DNA from: Cellulomonas sp. 73-92
Lineage (GTDB): Bacteria; Actinomycetota; Actinomycetes; Actinomycetales; Cellulomonadaceae
Direction of reading: 5' to 3'
NCBI RefSeq assembly: GCF_001898175.1
Contig: NZ_MKTH01000002.1
Location: 62,001-126,000 of the forward strand
Length of the DNA stretch: 64,000 bases
In this document: one piece after another, positions 6,980-14,515 of the stretch
Position numbering within the stretch: position 1 is the stretch's first letter
Layout of the letters: each line of letters begins with the position of its first letter
The notes under the pieces: generated by a model
Seen by the model: the letters and a program-made list of their open reading frames with translations, nothing else
The model's database searches: none
Told to the model about the DNA's origin: nothing
Made by a program: the position numbers and the translations under genes

Positions 6980-9859
6980 TCACGCGCGCCGCCGGGCGCA
7001 CCGCCTGCTCAGCACCACGGCCGCACCGCCCGCGACGAGCAGCACACCCGCCGCCCCGGCCAGGAGCCCTGCGCGGGTCCCCGTCTCGGCCAGCTCCGGC
7101 ACGGCCGTCAGGGTCTCCCCCGCTTCGCCGCAGGCGCCGCGGGCCAGCACGCGGCCATCCGCGCCCCGCGTCACCTGGACGAACCCGAGCGGGCCGGCCA
7201 CGTTCGACACGGTCACGTGCGGCGACGCGATCTCGCCCGGGCCGGTGAGCCCGACCGTCGGGGACTGCCAGATCGGCGACGCGCACGACGGCGCCTCACC
7301 GGCCCGCCACGTGTACAGCTCGAACGTCAGGGTCGTCCCCTGGGCCGGGTGCCCGGTCACCGTCGCCTCGTCCCAGACCTCCGCGGGCCTGCCCAGCACC
7401 ACCGTCCCCGCGGCCCGGGCGGCGGTGACGATCGCGAGCTCGTCGTCCACGATCGTCTCCTCCCGGGCGCCGCACGCGCCGCGCGAGAGCTCCCGACCGT
7501 CCGCCCCGCGGGCCACCGCGACGAAGCCCAGGTCGCCCCGGACAGGGTCGACGACCACGTCGGGCGACGTGGTCTCGCCGGTCACCAGGGGCACCGCCGG
7601 CGAGGTCCAGACGGGCTCGTCGCACACCGCCTCGGTGCCGACCGGCCAGGCGTACAGCTCGAACGTGAGCGTGCCGCTCGTCGGCACGGTCCCGGTGACG
7701 CTCGCGGTGTCGTGGACGACGACCCGGTCGCCGAAGACGGCCTCGCGGTCCGCGATCGCCGACGTGGCCACGTCGAAGGTGTCCGCAGCGACGGTCTCGT
7801 CGGCCGCCCCGCACTCGCCCCGCGCCAGCACCGTGCCGTCGGTGCCCCTGACGACGGCGACGAAGCCGAGGTCGCCCAGCAGTGTCGTGACGTCGCCGGA
7901 GGGCGAGACGACCTCGCCCTCGGCGGACAGCGTGAGCGCCGGCGACGTCCAGACGGGCGCCGTGCACGCCGGAGCAGCGCCGTGCTCCCACTGGTAGAGC
8001 TCGAACGCGATGCTCGCCCCCACGGGGATGTCACCGGCGACCATCGCCACGTCGTGCGCCAGCACCTGGTCGCCCAGCACGGGCGCCCGCTCCGCGACCG
8101 CCGTGGTGGTGACCACGAGCGGCCGGGGTGCGAGCACGAACTGCTCGGTGGCCGCAGCGAGCGACGTCTCGAACGGCTCCACGCGGTCGTCACCCGCGAA
8201 CCGGTGGGTGAAGACGTAGGTGCCGGGCAGCCCGGCGCCGGTCGCCGTGACCGGCAGGGTGAAGGCACCGTCCCCGGCCGACGGGTAGCTGCCGTTCGCC
8301 GCCGGCAGGTCGACCTGTCCCAGGAGCGTCGCCTCCCCCCGGTGCTCGTCGGCCACCTCGACGCCCTCCGGGAAGTACCAGAGGGACTGGGTGATCGTCG
8401 GGCGGTCGGCGGTGAAGCCGGCGCCGCCCATGAACGCCGGATGATCCTCCGGGAACCCGCTGACGACGACGTCGTCGGCCAGCCCCAGCGGCCGCCCGCC
8501 GGCGTCGGAGCGGACGACGACCTGCGACGTCGCCGTCGCCCGATGGCGCACGGACGCGGTCTCGACGGGCAGCCCGAAGCCGTCGCGCCAGTCGCCTCGC
8601 AGGTAGGGCCGCCAGGCGTCCGGCTGCTCCGCGACCGACATCCGCCACACCCAGGTGACGAACCCGCCGGTGCCGACGCCGGGGATCGTGACGGGGTAGG
8701 TGCCCGGGGCGGTTACCGTCAGCGTCGCCTCGCCGAGGACCGTGGCCCCGGGCGGTGGGGCGCCCTGGCTGGTCGACGGGGGCGTCGAGCCGGTCGCGTA
8801 CGCGGTGCCGACGAACGTCACGGGCACCGGCTGCCCAGCCACGCTCAGCCAGCGGTCCCCGGGCGCCGTGGCTACGGAGACCTGATCGACGAGCGCCGCG
8901 CCCTGCGACACGACCTTGGAGCCCACCACGGTCGAAGCCGTCGGCTGGAACTGCGCGACGACGTCGAACGTGATGGTCGGCGAGACGCGCTCGGTCGGGT
9001 CCGCACCCGCGGGCCGGTGGCCGTAGGTGATGACCGTCTGCACGTTGCCGGACCCCTCGAGGCGCGTCATCGTCACGCGCGGCACGTTCCTGTAGACGAC
9101 GTTCGCACTCACCGGTCCCGTTCCGGTGGCCGTCCATGCCAGCGTGAGGGGACCTGCACCGGTTGTGCCGGTGTACACGGCGCTACCTGTGGCGTCGAAG
9201 ATCGCCGGACCTGAGAGCGTCAGGGTGAAGCCAAGACCCGGCATCCACCCACCGGCTGAGCTCGTCACGCCGATGTTGTGGATGTCTCCCGTGCGCGTTC
9301 CGACTCCTGCCGGTGTCGGCAGAGCTGCCGCGTACGGCCCCGCGGTTGCGGCCGCATCGGCGAGGAAGGCATTCGCCCGATCCTGCACGGGCCTGGGGGT
9401 GTTCGCGGCGTAACGGGTCTTGCGGGTTTGCGCGCTGATCCCGTTTGCGCCGGTCTCCCACCTCATATGGCTCAGGAAGCTGAGTGCGGCGCGGCTCACC
9501 GGGTCGTTCTCCCATCGGTGCGCCGCCATCGCCGCCGTCAGCAGCGGATCGTCGATGGTTCCGACGGCGCGCGGTGTCGTACCCATGGGGATGTCACCGC
9601 CGGCCGTGATGCAGAAGGCCACGTCGTCCTCGTAGCCGATCGGCGGCACCATCGCACCTAGCCAGGAGTCGCCCCACCCCGTGATGCCGGTGATGACGAC
9701 ACCGGGCTCGAGCCGCCCGGGCGCCGCGGCCACCGCGGAACCGGCCGAACCGATCCCGGCGCCGAGCACCAGCGCGACGAGGAGCAGCGACACACCCGTT
9801 CGGGCGATGCCACGGGTGCGCCGCGTCGGGACGCGATGAGAGGATCTCCTTGCACGCAT
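6980..9859 (-). CDS. Sortase-anchored surface protein with three Cys-paired repeats
   Basis: A 959-residue secreted wall-anchored protein of unknown function. An Arg-rich N-terminus and hydrophobic core (about 20-44) ending near SAVAAA form the signal peptide. The C-terminus has LAETG (923-927), a hydrophobic segment (about 931-950) and a positive tail (SRRCARRRA), the three parts of a sortase signal. Residues 581-694, 695-807 and 808-922 are three homologous Ig-sized repeats. Each has FELY.W, a Cys in P.C..P.W.SP, a central LGFV.V.RG.DG and a second Cys in RG.CG...ET, so each probably has one disulfide. The 500-residue N-terminal part was not recognised. The ATG at 9859 has only weak GGAA 5 nt upstream; 9922 is an in-frame alternative. 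No sortase gene is in the window. Confidence 0.75.
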   Translation of the reverse strand: MRARRSSHRVPTRRTRGIARTGVSLLLVALVLGAGIGSAGSAVAAAPGRLEPGVVITGITGWGDSWLGAMVPPIGYEDDVAFCITAGGDIPMGTTPRAVGTIDDPLLTAAMAAHRWENDPVSRAALSFLSHMRWETGANGISAQTRKTRYAANTPRPVQDRANAFLADAAATAGPYAAALPTPAGVGTRTGDIHNIGVTSSAGGWMPGLGFTLTLSGPAIFDATGSAVYTGTTGAGPLTLAWTATGTGPVSANVVYRNVPRVTMTRLEGSGNVQTVITYGHRPAGADPTERVSPTITFDVVAQFQPTASTVVGSKVVSQGAALVDQVSVATAPGDRWLSVAGQPVPVTFVGTAYATGSTPPSTSQGAPPPGATVLGEATLTVTAPGTYPVTIPGVGTGGFVTWVWRMSVAEQPDAWRPYLRGDWRDGFGLPVETASVRHRATATSQVVVRSDAGGRPLGLADDVVVSGFPEDHPAFMGGAGFTADRPTITQSLWYFPEGVEVADEHRGEATLLGQVDLPAANGSYPSAGDGAFTLPVTATGAGLPGTYVFTHRFAGDDRVEPFETSLAAATEQFVLAPRPLVVTTTAVAERAPVLGDQVLAHDVAMVAGDIPVGASIAFELYQWEHGAAPACTAPVWTSPALTLSAEGEVVSPSGDVTTLLGDLGFVAVVRGTDGTVLARGECGAADETVAADTFDVATSAIADREAVFGDRVVVHDTASVTGTVPTSGTLTFELYAWPVGTEAVCDEPVWTSPAVPLVTGETTSPDVVVDPVRGDLGFVAVARGADGRELSRGACGAREETIVDDELAIVTAARAAGTVVLGRPAEVWDEATVTGHPAQGTTLTFELYTWRAGEAPSCASPIWQSPTVGLTGPGEIASPHVTVSNVAGPLGFVQVTRGADGRVLARGACGEAGETLTAVPELAETGTRAGLLAGAAGVLLVAGGAAVVLSRRCARRRA

Positions 9860-9902
9860 TCGAGTTCCATTTCTGCCAAGAGGTCGACCTTGATTCGTGC
9901 TA

Positions 9903-9934
9903 GAGGGGGTCCGGGCTGCCACCTGGGCCCCCTC
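9903..9934 (-). terminator. Terminator after the membrane coiled-coil gene
   Basis: GAGGGGG at 9903-9909 pairs with CCCCCTC at 9928-9934, extended inward by three further pairs (one G.U), loop 12 nt. It lies 24 nt downstream of the stop of the gene at 9958-10887 and upstream of the surface-protein start. Confidence 0.6.
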
Positions 9935-9957
9935 GCTTCATGCGCGTCTGTACGCCG

Positions 9958-10887
9958 CTAGCACTCCCACGAGTTGCCCTCGGTGTCCATGCACAGCTGC
10001 AAGTCCTCGTAGGTCACCGTGGTTTCCCAGTGACCTTCAGTCGTCGGCGGCACCGGCTGCGGCGCTGTGGCGCCACGGGGACCTGCGGGCGCCTTGGCGG
10101 CCGACGAGTGCGTCCCGCTCGCCGTCGGTGGGGCCGTCGAGCGGGCAGCAGCCGCCTGGGCCTCCGTCCACGAGGCGACCGCCTCGGTGACCGCCGCCTG
10201 AAGGCCGGCGACCGAGTCCGCAGTGGAGGTCACCGCTGCGGACGCCGCCGCCAGGGCCGGCACGTCGGCCGATGGCACCCCCACGACGAGCGGCTGTGCC
10301 GAGTCGACAGCACCCGCGAGGGACTGCCGCACGGCGTCGTCGGCCACGCGTCCGGCAGACGCAGCGAGCACGTCGCGGGCCGCCGCGAGCGTCTCATCGA
10401 GGTGAGCGCGCGCCGCCGACCATTCGGCCTGCGCGCGTGCGAGCTCCCACGAGGACATCTCGGCAGCGGTCGCGGATGTCGCCGTCCTCAGCGCGTCGCG
10501 GGACGACACGATCTGCGCCGTCGCCACGTCGAGCTCCTCGACGGTGGCCTCGTGCACGTGAGCCGCAGTCAGGGCAGTGTCGAGCGCCGCGGCGAGGTCG
10601 GTGCGCACACCGTCGTCGGCCACGCGCTCCGCCGACCGGGCGAGCGCGGCCCGTGCGGCCCGCACAACCGTCGCCAGGTCGCGCACGGCCTCGGTCGCTC
10701 GGCCCGCTGCGGCGTCGACGGCGGCAATCTCCGCCAGGCGACGGTTGTCGCGCGCGAGGGCCGCCGCCCCCGACGCGGCGACGAGGACACCGACGAGCAC
10801 CGTGGCGACGACGACCCACCGACGGGCACGCCCGCGCGCCCGCGTCGCCTCCACCGTCGTCGGACCGTCCTCCAGCCCCGCCGTCAT
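9958..10887 (-). CDS. Membrane-anchored coiled-coil protein of unknown function
   Basis: A 309-residue protein not recognised as a known family. A basic N-terminus and one membrane segment (about 24-44) are followed by a long Ala-rich, lysine-poor helical region. Two parts of it are homologous: 76-105 and 167-197 share the pattern AAR..LA.SA.RVADD.VR..LA.A.D.A, indicating an internal duplication. After a Pro/Ala/Ser-rich linker (250-283) the protein ends in a short Trp/Cys-containing tail with cysteines at 299 and at the last residue, 309, that could form a disulfide outside the cell. The ATG at 10887 is supported by AGGGGG 6 nt upstream. It precedes the wall-anchored protein on the same strand, separated by a terminator. 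Confidence 0.7.
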   Translation of the reverse strand: MTAGLEDGPTTVEATRARGRARRWVVVATVLVGVLVAASGAAALARDNRRLAEIAAVDAAAGRATEAVRDLATVVRAARAALARSAERVADDGVRTDLAAALDTALTAAHVHEATVEELDVATAQIVSSRDALRTATSATAAEMSSWELARAQAEWSAARAHLDETLAAARDVLAASAGRVADDAVRQSLAGAVDSAQPLVVGVPSADVPALAAASAAVTSTADSVAGLQAAVTEAVASWTEAQAAAARSTAPPTASGTHSSAAKAPAGPRGATAPQPVPPTTEGHWETTVTYEDLQLCMDTEGNSWEC

Positions 10888-11285
10888 CGCTGCCCCCTGG
10901 CCGGACGCGGCACCCCTCCGCGTCGTCTGGCACCGCAGTGTGGCGGACGATGCACAGCCGCGTCCCAGAGTTTCCACAACTGCCGCCCCCGTCGTCGGAC
11001 GATCATCCGCACGGCCTAACGAGAATGGGATGTTCCGGACCAGAACGGCTCACCCGGAGACGCCGACTGAGGCGAGCCTCGCTTCGCTGATCAGCACCAT
11101 CGTCGTGAGCGAGCGGCCTTGACGAGCAAGAATTGGCGTGACGAATGCGGTCGATCGACCGCGTAAACACGGTCCCCGATCCATTCAAACGACCTGGCGG
11201 CTCCAGCCAGGTGCGCGGTCACCACGTCGCGCGGCAGACGGCCGTCGGCCCGCGGGCGGGTCGCAACCGACCACGGCGGCTCCCC

Positions 11286-11417
11286 CCGAGTCCAACTCCC
11301 GCTCCGACGCCCACTCCGACCCCGACTTCGACTCCGACTCCAGCTCGAGCCCCGGCTCCAGCCCCGGCTCCAGCCCCGGCTCCAGCCCGGCCCCAGCCCG
11401 GCCCCAGCCCGGCCCCG
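11286..11417. repeat. GC-rich tandem repeat tract
   Basis: The first part is made of degenerate GACTCC/GACCCC-like 6-mers. Then come three perfect copies of a 12-bp unit GCCCCGGCTCCA (11349-11384), followed directly by nearly three copies of an 11-bp unit GCCCGGCCCCA (11385-11417). The 11- and 12-bp units look like length variants of one another. The tract lies 58 bp upstream of the operator of the DUF2975 operon and is outside any supported gene. Confidence 0.8.
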
Positions 11418-11474
11418 GCTCCGGTCCCCGCGGCGTCACGACCCACGCGTTGGGCCCCTGACATCCCGCGGGAC

Positions 11475-11506
11475 TTATCGATAATCGACATATCGACTCT
11501 CGATAA
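11475..11506. promoter_or_regulatory. Clustered TCGA operator of the DUF2975-XRE operon
   Basis: The perfect 10-bp palindrome TTATCGATAA (11475-11484) is followed by TCGA cores at 11485, 11493 and 11500, ending in TCGATAA. The four TCGA units (including 11478) are spaced 7, 8 and 7 bp, and the whole segment begins TTATCGA and ends TCGATAA. It is strikingly AT-rich for this genome and ends just before the ribosome site (AAGGTGG, 11505-11511). The natural ligand is the XRE protein encoded two genes downstream; this is inference from position. Confidence 0.65.
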
Positions 11507-11518
11507 GGTGGCTCTCCC

Positions 11519-12124
11519 GTGATCAGCACCGCCAGCCGCCGCTGGCTCACCAGCACCGCCGTCGTCCTCGGGGTGTCGCTCGCGATCCTGGCGTCCGCGA
11601 CGGTGGTCACGGCCGTCCTGGCGGCGCGTGGCGAACCCGTGTCCTTCACCCTCCCGAGCTCCCTCACCGCGACGGTGCTCGGGGTGCCCACGGGCCAGTA
11701 CGCGCTCGCCCACGGCGTCGAGCTCAGCCCGAGCGCCACCGTCGCGGTCCGCATCACCGAACCGACCGGTGCGCAGTCGGCCTGGGGCACCCTCCTGTGG
11801 CTCCCGTCGGCGCTCCTCGGCGGTGCGGCGTTCGCCCTGGTGCTGCTCGCCGTGCTGCGGGCGCGCCGTGGCGAGGTCTTCAGCGGCGGCATCGTCGGGA
11901 TCACGCGCGCCGTCGGGCTCCTCCTGCTCGTCGGCGGTCCGCTGGTCCAGCTCCTCACCGGCGTCGGGACGTCGCAGCTCACCGACAGCGTGCTGCCGGG
12001 CCGCGCGGACTTCTCACCGGCATTCACCTTCGACGGGCCGATCGTCGGCCTGTGCGTCCTCGCGCTGGCCGAGGTCATGCGACACGGCCAGCGGCTCCGC
12101 GAGGAGCTGGACGAGGTGATCTAG
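11519..12124 (+). CDS. DUF2975 four-helix membrane protein
   Basis: A 201-residue integral membrane protein of the DUF2975 family, of unknown biochemical role. Four hydrophobic segments are visible at about 12-36, 92-113, 123-148 and 167-187. There is a soluble extracytoplasmic stretch between the first two and a FSGG.VGITR motif before the third, typical of the family. The GTG start has a good AAGGTGG ribosome site about 7 nt upstream. The next gene, a small XRE regulator, begins on the base after the stop codon. Such DUF2975-XRE pairs are widespread, and the membrane protein is thought to act with or on the regulator; direct evidence is not visible here. Confidence 0.85.
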   Translation: MISTASRRWLTSTAVVLGVSLAILASATVVTAVLAARGEPVSFTLPSSLTATVLGVPTGQYALAHGVELSPSATVAVRITEPTGAQSAWGTLLWLPSALLGGAAFALVLLAVLRARRGEVFSGGIVGITRAVGLLLLVGGPLVQLLTGVGTSQLTDSVLPGRADFSPAFTFDGPIVGLCVLALAEVMRHGQRLREELDEVI

Positions 12125-12346
12125 GTGCCGCCCACCGAGAAGCACAACGTGGTCGTCACGCTCGATCGGCTGCTCGAGGCGCGCCACATGACGCTCACCG
12201 AGCTGGCCGACCGGGTGGGCCTGACGCTCGCCAACATGTCGATCCTCAAGAACGGCCGCGCGAAGGCGATCCGCTTCTCGACCCTCTCGGCCATCTGCGA
12301 GGTGCTGGAGTGCCAGCCCGGAGACATCCTCGCCTTCCGGCGGTAG
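12125..12346 (+). CDS. XRE/Cro-C1-type regulator (YozG-like)
   Basis: A 73-residue protein consisting almost entirely of one Cro/C1 helix-turn-helix. The recognition region is LTELADRVGLTLANMSILKN (20 residues), followed by the family hallmark RFSTLSAICEVLECQPGDIL. This places it with the YozG-like regulators paired with DUF2975 proteins. It starts with GTG immediately after the DUF2975 stop codon with no gap, so translation is probably coupled. No oligomerisation or ligand domain is present. It is the likely ligand of the TCGA cluster at 11475-11506, forming an autoregulated module. Confidence 0.88.
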   Translation: MPPTEKHNVVVTLDRLLEARHMTLTELADRVGLTLANMSILKNGRAKAIRFSTLSAICEVLECQPGDILAFRR

Positions 12347-12348
12347 GC

Positions 12349-12388
12349 ACGACGAAGGGGACGACCCGCGGGCCGTCCCCTTCGTCGT
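12349..12388. terminator. Bidirectional terminator between XRE gene and rpoD
   Basis: A perfect 15-bp stem (12349-12363 with 12374-12388) around a 10-nt loop, centred on GACGAAGGGGACG and its complement. It lies 2 nt after the XRE stop and 7 nt after the sigma-factor stop, so it serves both convergent genes. The GACGAAGGGG core recurs in the terminator at 59770-59808. Confidence 0.85.
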
Positions 12389-12395
12389 ACGGACC

Positions 12396-13844
12396 TCAGT
12401 CCAGGTAGTCCCGCAGCACCTGCGAGCGCGACGGGTGGCGCAGCTTGGACATCGTCTTCGACTCGATCTGGCGGATCCGCTCGCGCGTCACGCCGTAGAC
12501 CTTGCCGATCTCGTCGAGCGTCTTGGGCTGGCCGTCGGTCAGGCCGAACCGCATGGAGACGACGCCCGCCTCACGCTCCGAGAGGGTGTCGAGCACCTGG
12601 TGCAGCTGCTCCTGGAGCAGCGTGAAACTCACGGCGTCGGCGGGGACCACGGCCTCGGAGTCCTCGATGAGGTCACCGAACTCGCTGTCACCGTCCTCGC
12701 CCAGCGGCGTGTGCAGGGAGATGGGCTCGCGGCCGTACTTCTGGACCTCGACGACCTTCTCGGGGGTCATGTCGAGCTCCTTGGCCAGCTCCTCCGGGGT
12801 GGGCTCGCGGCCCAGGTCCTGGAGCATCTGGCGCTGCACGCGCGCGAGCTTGTTGATGACCTCGACCATGTGGACCGGGATCCGGATGGTGCGTGCCTGG
12901 TCGGCCATCGCCCGCGTGATCGCCTGGCGGATCCACCACGTGGCGTACGTCGAGAACTTGTAGCCCTTGGTGTAGTCGAACTTCTCGACGGCACGGATCA
13001 GGCCGAGGTTGCCCTCCTGGATCAGGTCGAGGAAGAGCATGCCGCGGCCGGTGTAGCGCTTGGCGAGCGAGACGACGAGGCGCAGGTTCGCCTCGAGCAG
13101 GTGGTTCTTCGCGCGACGACCGTCCTGCGCGATCCACTCCAGCTCGCGCACGAACCGGCGGGTGTCGGCGTCGGCCTTCGTCTTGTCGAAGCCGACGAAC
13201 TCCTTGCCCAGCTTCTCCTCGGCGAACAGGCCGGCCTCGATCCGCTTGGCGAGCTCGACCTCCTGCTCGGCGTTGAGGAGCGCGACCTTGCCGATCTGCT
13301 TGAGGTAGTCCTTGACCGGGTCGGCGGTGGCTCCGGCGGTGACGACCTGCTGCGCCGGGGCGTCGTCGTCGTCCGCGTCGGAGTAGACGAAGCCGCCGGT
13401 GTCCTCGCCAGCCTCGTCCTCGGGGGCCTTGGCCGGCGCCTCCTCGTCCTCGGCGCCCTCGTCCTCGGCCACGACCGTCTCGGCGTCGGTGTCGACGACC
13501 TCGGCATCCGCCTCGACGTCCTCGACGTCCGCCTCGACCTCCTCCGCCAGGTCGATGTCGCCCTCGGGCTCGACGTCGTCGACCTCGTCCTCGGTCTCCT
13601 CGAGGTCCTCGGCGTCCCCGTCGACGGCGGGCGCGATCGCCTTCGGCGCCTTGGGCGCCGTCTTGGCGGCCGGCTTCGCGGTCTTCGCGCCCGGGCGCTT
13701 CGGAGCGGCCGGCGTCTCGTCGACCGTCGCGGTCACGCGGGTCTTCGCCGCGGTCGCGGCGGACGTACGACGACGAGGCACGGCCCCGGCAGCGGGGGTT
13801 TCGGGCTCAGGCGAGAGGGCAGGGGTCAACGTCTTGGACGACAC
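12396..13844 (-). CDS. rpoD: Principal RNA polymerase sigma factor (RpoD/SigA/HrdB)
   Basis: The 482-residue housekeeping sigma-70 factor directing core polymerase to -10/-35 promoters. An Ala/Lys/Pro-rich N-terminus (1-70) and a very acidic stretch (74-160) replace region 1.1. Region 1.2 starts at [11 protein letters not shown] (175-185). Region 2 runs from about 246 to 322 with the invariant [17 protein letters not shown] (274-290) and [17 protein letters not shown] (293-309). Region 3 follows. Region 4.2 has the helix-turn-helix [19 protein letters not shown] (453-471). Full length indicates a primary rather than an alternative factor. The GTG start has GAAAGG about 6 nt upstream. A likely TACAAT -10 lies at 13909-13914. 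Confidence 0.95.
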   Translation of the reverse strand: MSSKTLTPALSPEPETPAAGAVPRRRTSAATAAKTRVTATVDETPAAPKRPGAKTAKPAAKTAPKAPKAIAPAVDGDAEDLEETEDEVDDVEPEGDIDLAEEVEADVEDVEADAEVVDTDAETVVAEDEGAEDEEAPAKAPEDEAGEDTGGFVYSDADDDDAPAQQVVTAGATADPVKDYLKQIGKVALLNAEQEVELAKRIEAGLFAEEKLGKEFVGFDKTKADADTRRFVRELEWIAQDGRRAKNHLLEANLRLVVSLAKRYTGRGMLFLDLIQEGNLGLIRAVEKFDYTKGYKFSTYATWWIRQAITRAMADQARTIRIPVHMVEVINKLARVQRQMLQDLGREPTPEELAKELDMTPEKVVEVQKYGREPISLHTPLGEDGDSEFGDLIEDSEAVVPADAVSFTLLQEQLHQVLDTLSEREAGVVSMRFGLTDGQPKTLDEIGKVYGVTRERIRQIESKTMSKLRHPSRSQVLRDYLD

Positions 13845-13908
13845 GTATTACCTTTCGGCAGCTATCGGCGGCACCGGCACCGAGCCACGGTCCGACGGAC
13901 AGACGGAT

Positions 13909-13914
13909 ATTGTA
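13909..13914 (-). promoter_or_regulatory. -10 element of rpoD
   Basis: TACAAT on the minus strand, the best -10 match in the 181-bp gap, giving a leader of roughly 58 nt before the rpoD GTG. No clear -35 is visible. Confidence 0.5.
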
Positions 13915-14025
13915 CCGGCGGCCCTCCGGGCGGACCGGCTGCACGCTGTCCGCGGGGCGGGTGATCCGGGTCCGGGTGCTCCTGTGCTCGAACGAGCGGC
14001 GCGCGCCGAAGATTCCCGTGGACGC

Positions 14026-14418
14026 TCAGAGATCCGGCTTGACCGTCATCACCGGGCACGGGGCGTCGAAGAGGACGCGCTGCGCGTTCGCGCCGAGGAT
14101 CAGCTTGCCGACCGGGCTGCGCCGCCGCAGGCCGAGGATCACGAGCTCCGCCCGCGACTCCTCCGCGGTGCCGAGCAGGTCGTCCGCGACGTCGCCGCCG
14201 ACCAGCACCCGGATCTCGTGCTCCACACCGGCGGCCTCGAGCTCCTCGTGCACGGAAGCGAGCGCGACGTCGAGGTCGTGCTGCTGCTCCGAGGGCTCGT
14301 CGGACCGGGTGCTTACGACGACGATCACCCGCTCCTTGCGCAGCGCCGACTCACGCACGGCCGCGTCGAGCGCGGCACGTCCCTCCACCGTCGCGAGGTA
14401 CCCCACCACGATCGACAT
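14026..14418 (-). CDS. Universal stress protein (UspA family)
   Basis: A single-domain, 130-residue Usp protein with an alpha/beta Rossmann-like fold. MSIVVGYLAT begins strand 1 with the GY..T pattern. SRAELVILGLRRRSPVGKLI near 90-109 is followed by LGANAQRVLFDAPCPVMTVKP, which matches the C-terminal Usp motif. The ATP-binding G-2x-G-9x-G(S/T) motif is only partly kept (GLRRRSPVGKLILG), so nucleotide binding is uncertain. The ATG is preceded by an ideal AGGAGG at 6 nt. An inverted-repeat pair lies just upstream (14426-14453). It is transcribed toward rpoD on the same strand. Confidence 0.85.
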   Translation of the reverse strand: MSIVVGYLATVEGRAALDAAVRESALRKERVIVVVSTRSDEPSEQQHDLDVALASVHEELEAAGVEHEIRVLVGGDVADDLLGTAEESRAELVILGLRRRSPVGKLILGANAQRVLFDAPCPVMTVKPDL

Positions 14419-14425
14419 GCGTCCT

Positions 14426-14453
14426 CCTGGACCGGACCAGGTCCCCGACCTGG
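14426..14453. promoter_or_regulatory. Overlapping inverted repeats upstream of the usp gene
   Basis: CCAGGTC-CCC-GACCTGG (14437-14453) is a perfect 7-3-7 inverted repeat. It overlaps CCTGG-ACCGGA-CCAGG (14426-14441), so CCAGG is shared by two competing structures. The pair lies 8-35 nt upstream of the start codon and covers the ribosome site region. It could be an operator or a leader hairpin pair; no regulator is identified. Confidence 0.4.
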
Positions 14454-14515
14454 CGGCGGACCTGGCGCGACGCTACCGCCTTGCCACCCCCGCCACGACA
14501 CGTGACCGGCGGGTC

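Larger units (their letters stand above)
10888..11518. other. Long intergenic region with repeats and operator
   Basis: There is no convincing gene in these 631 bp. The first 250 bp show nothing recognisable apart from the ribosome site of the divergent gene. A low-complexity tandem tract (11286-11417) and a cluster of TCGA-centred sites (11475-11506) follow. The open frame 11145-11522 across it is a product of the repeats. Confidence 0.6.

Noticed and set aside
6980-9859. Thioester-adhesin domain in the surface-protein head
   Set aside because: FCITAGGD could be a Cys-containing start, but the matching Gln motif (TQxA) of thioester domains is not found.
11145-11522. 125-residue Pro/Thr/Ala-rich frame ending in a GTGA overlap with the DUF2975 start
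   Set aside because: Nearly all of it is translation of the tandem repeats, it would contain the whole operator cluster, and the start has no promoter or ribosome site.
14436-14447. GGACC.GGTCC resembling a DosR box upstream of the usp gene
   Set aside because: The two half-sites are spaced by 3 nt instead of 4 and the central WW is lacking. The sequence is better read as part of the inverted repeats at 14426-14453.
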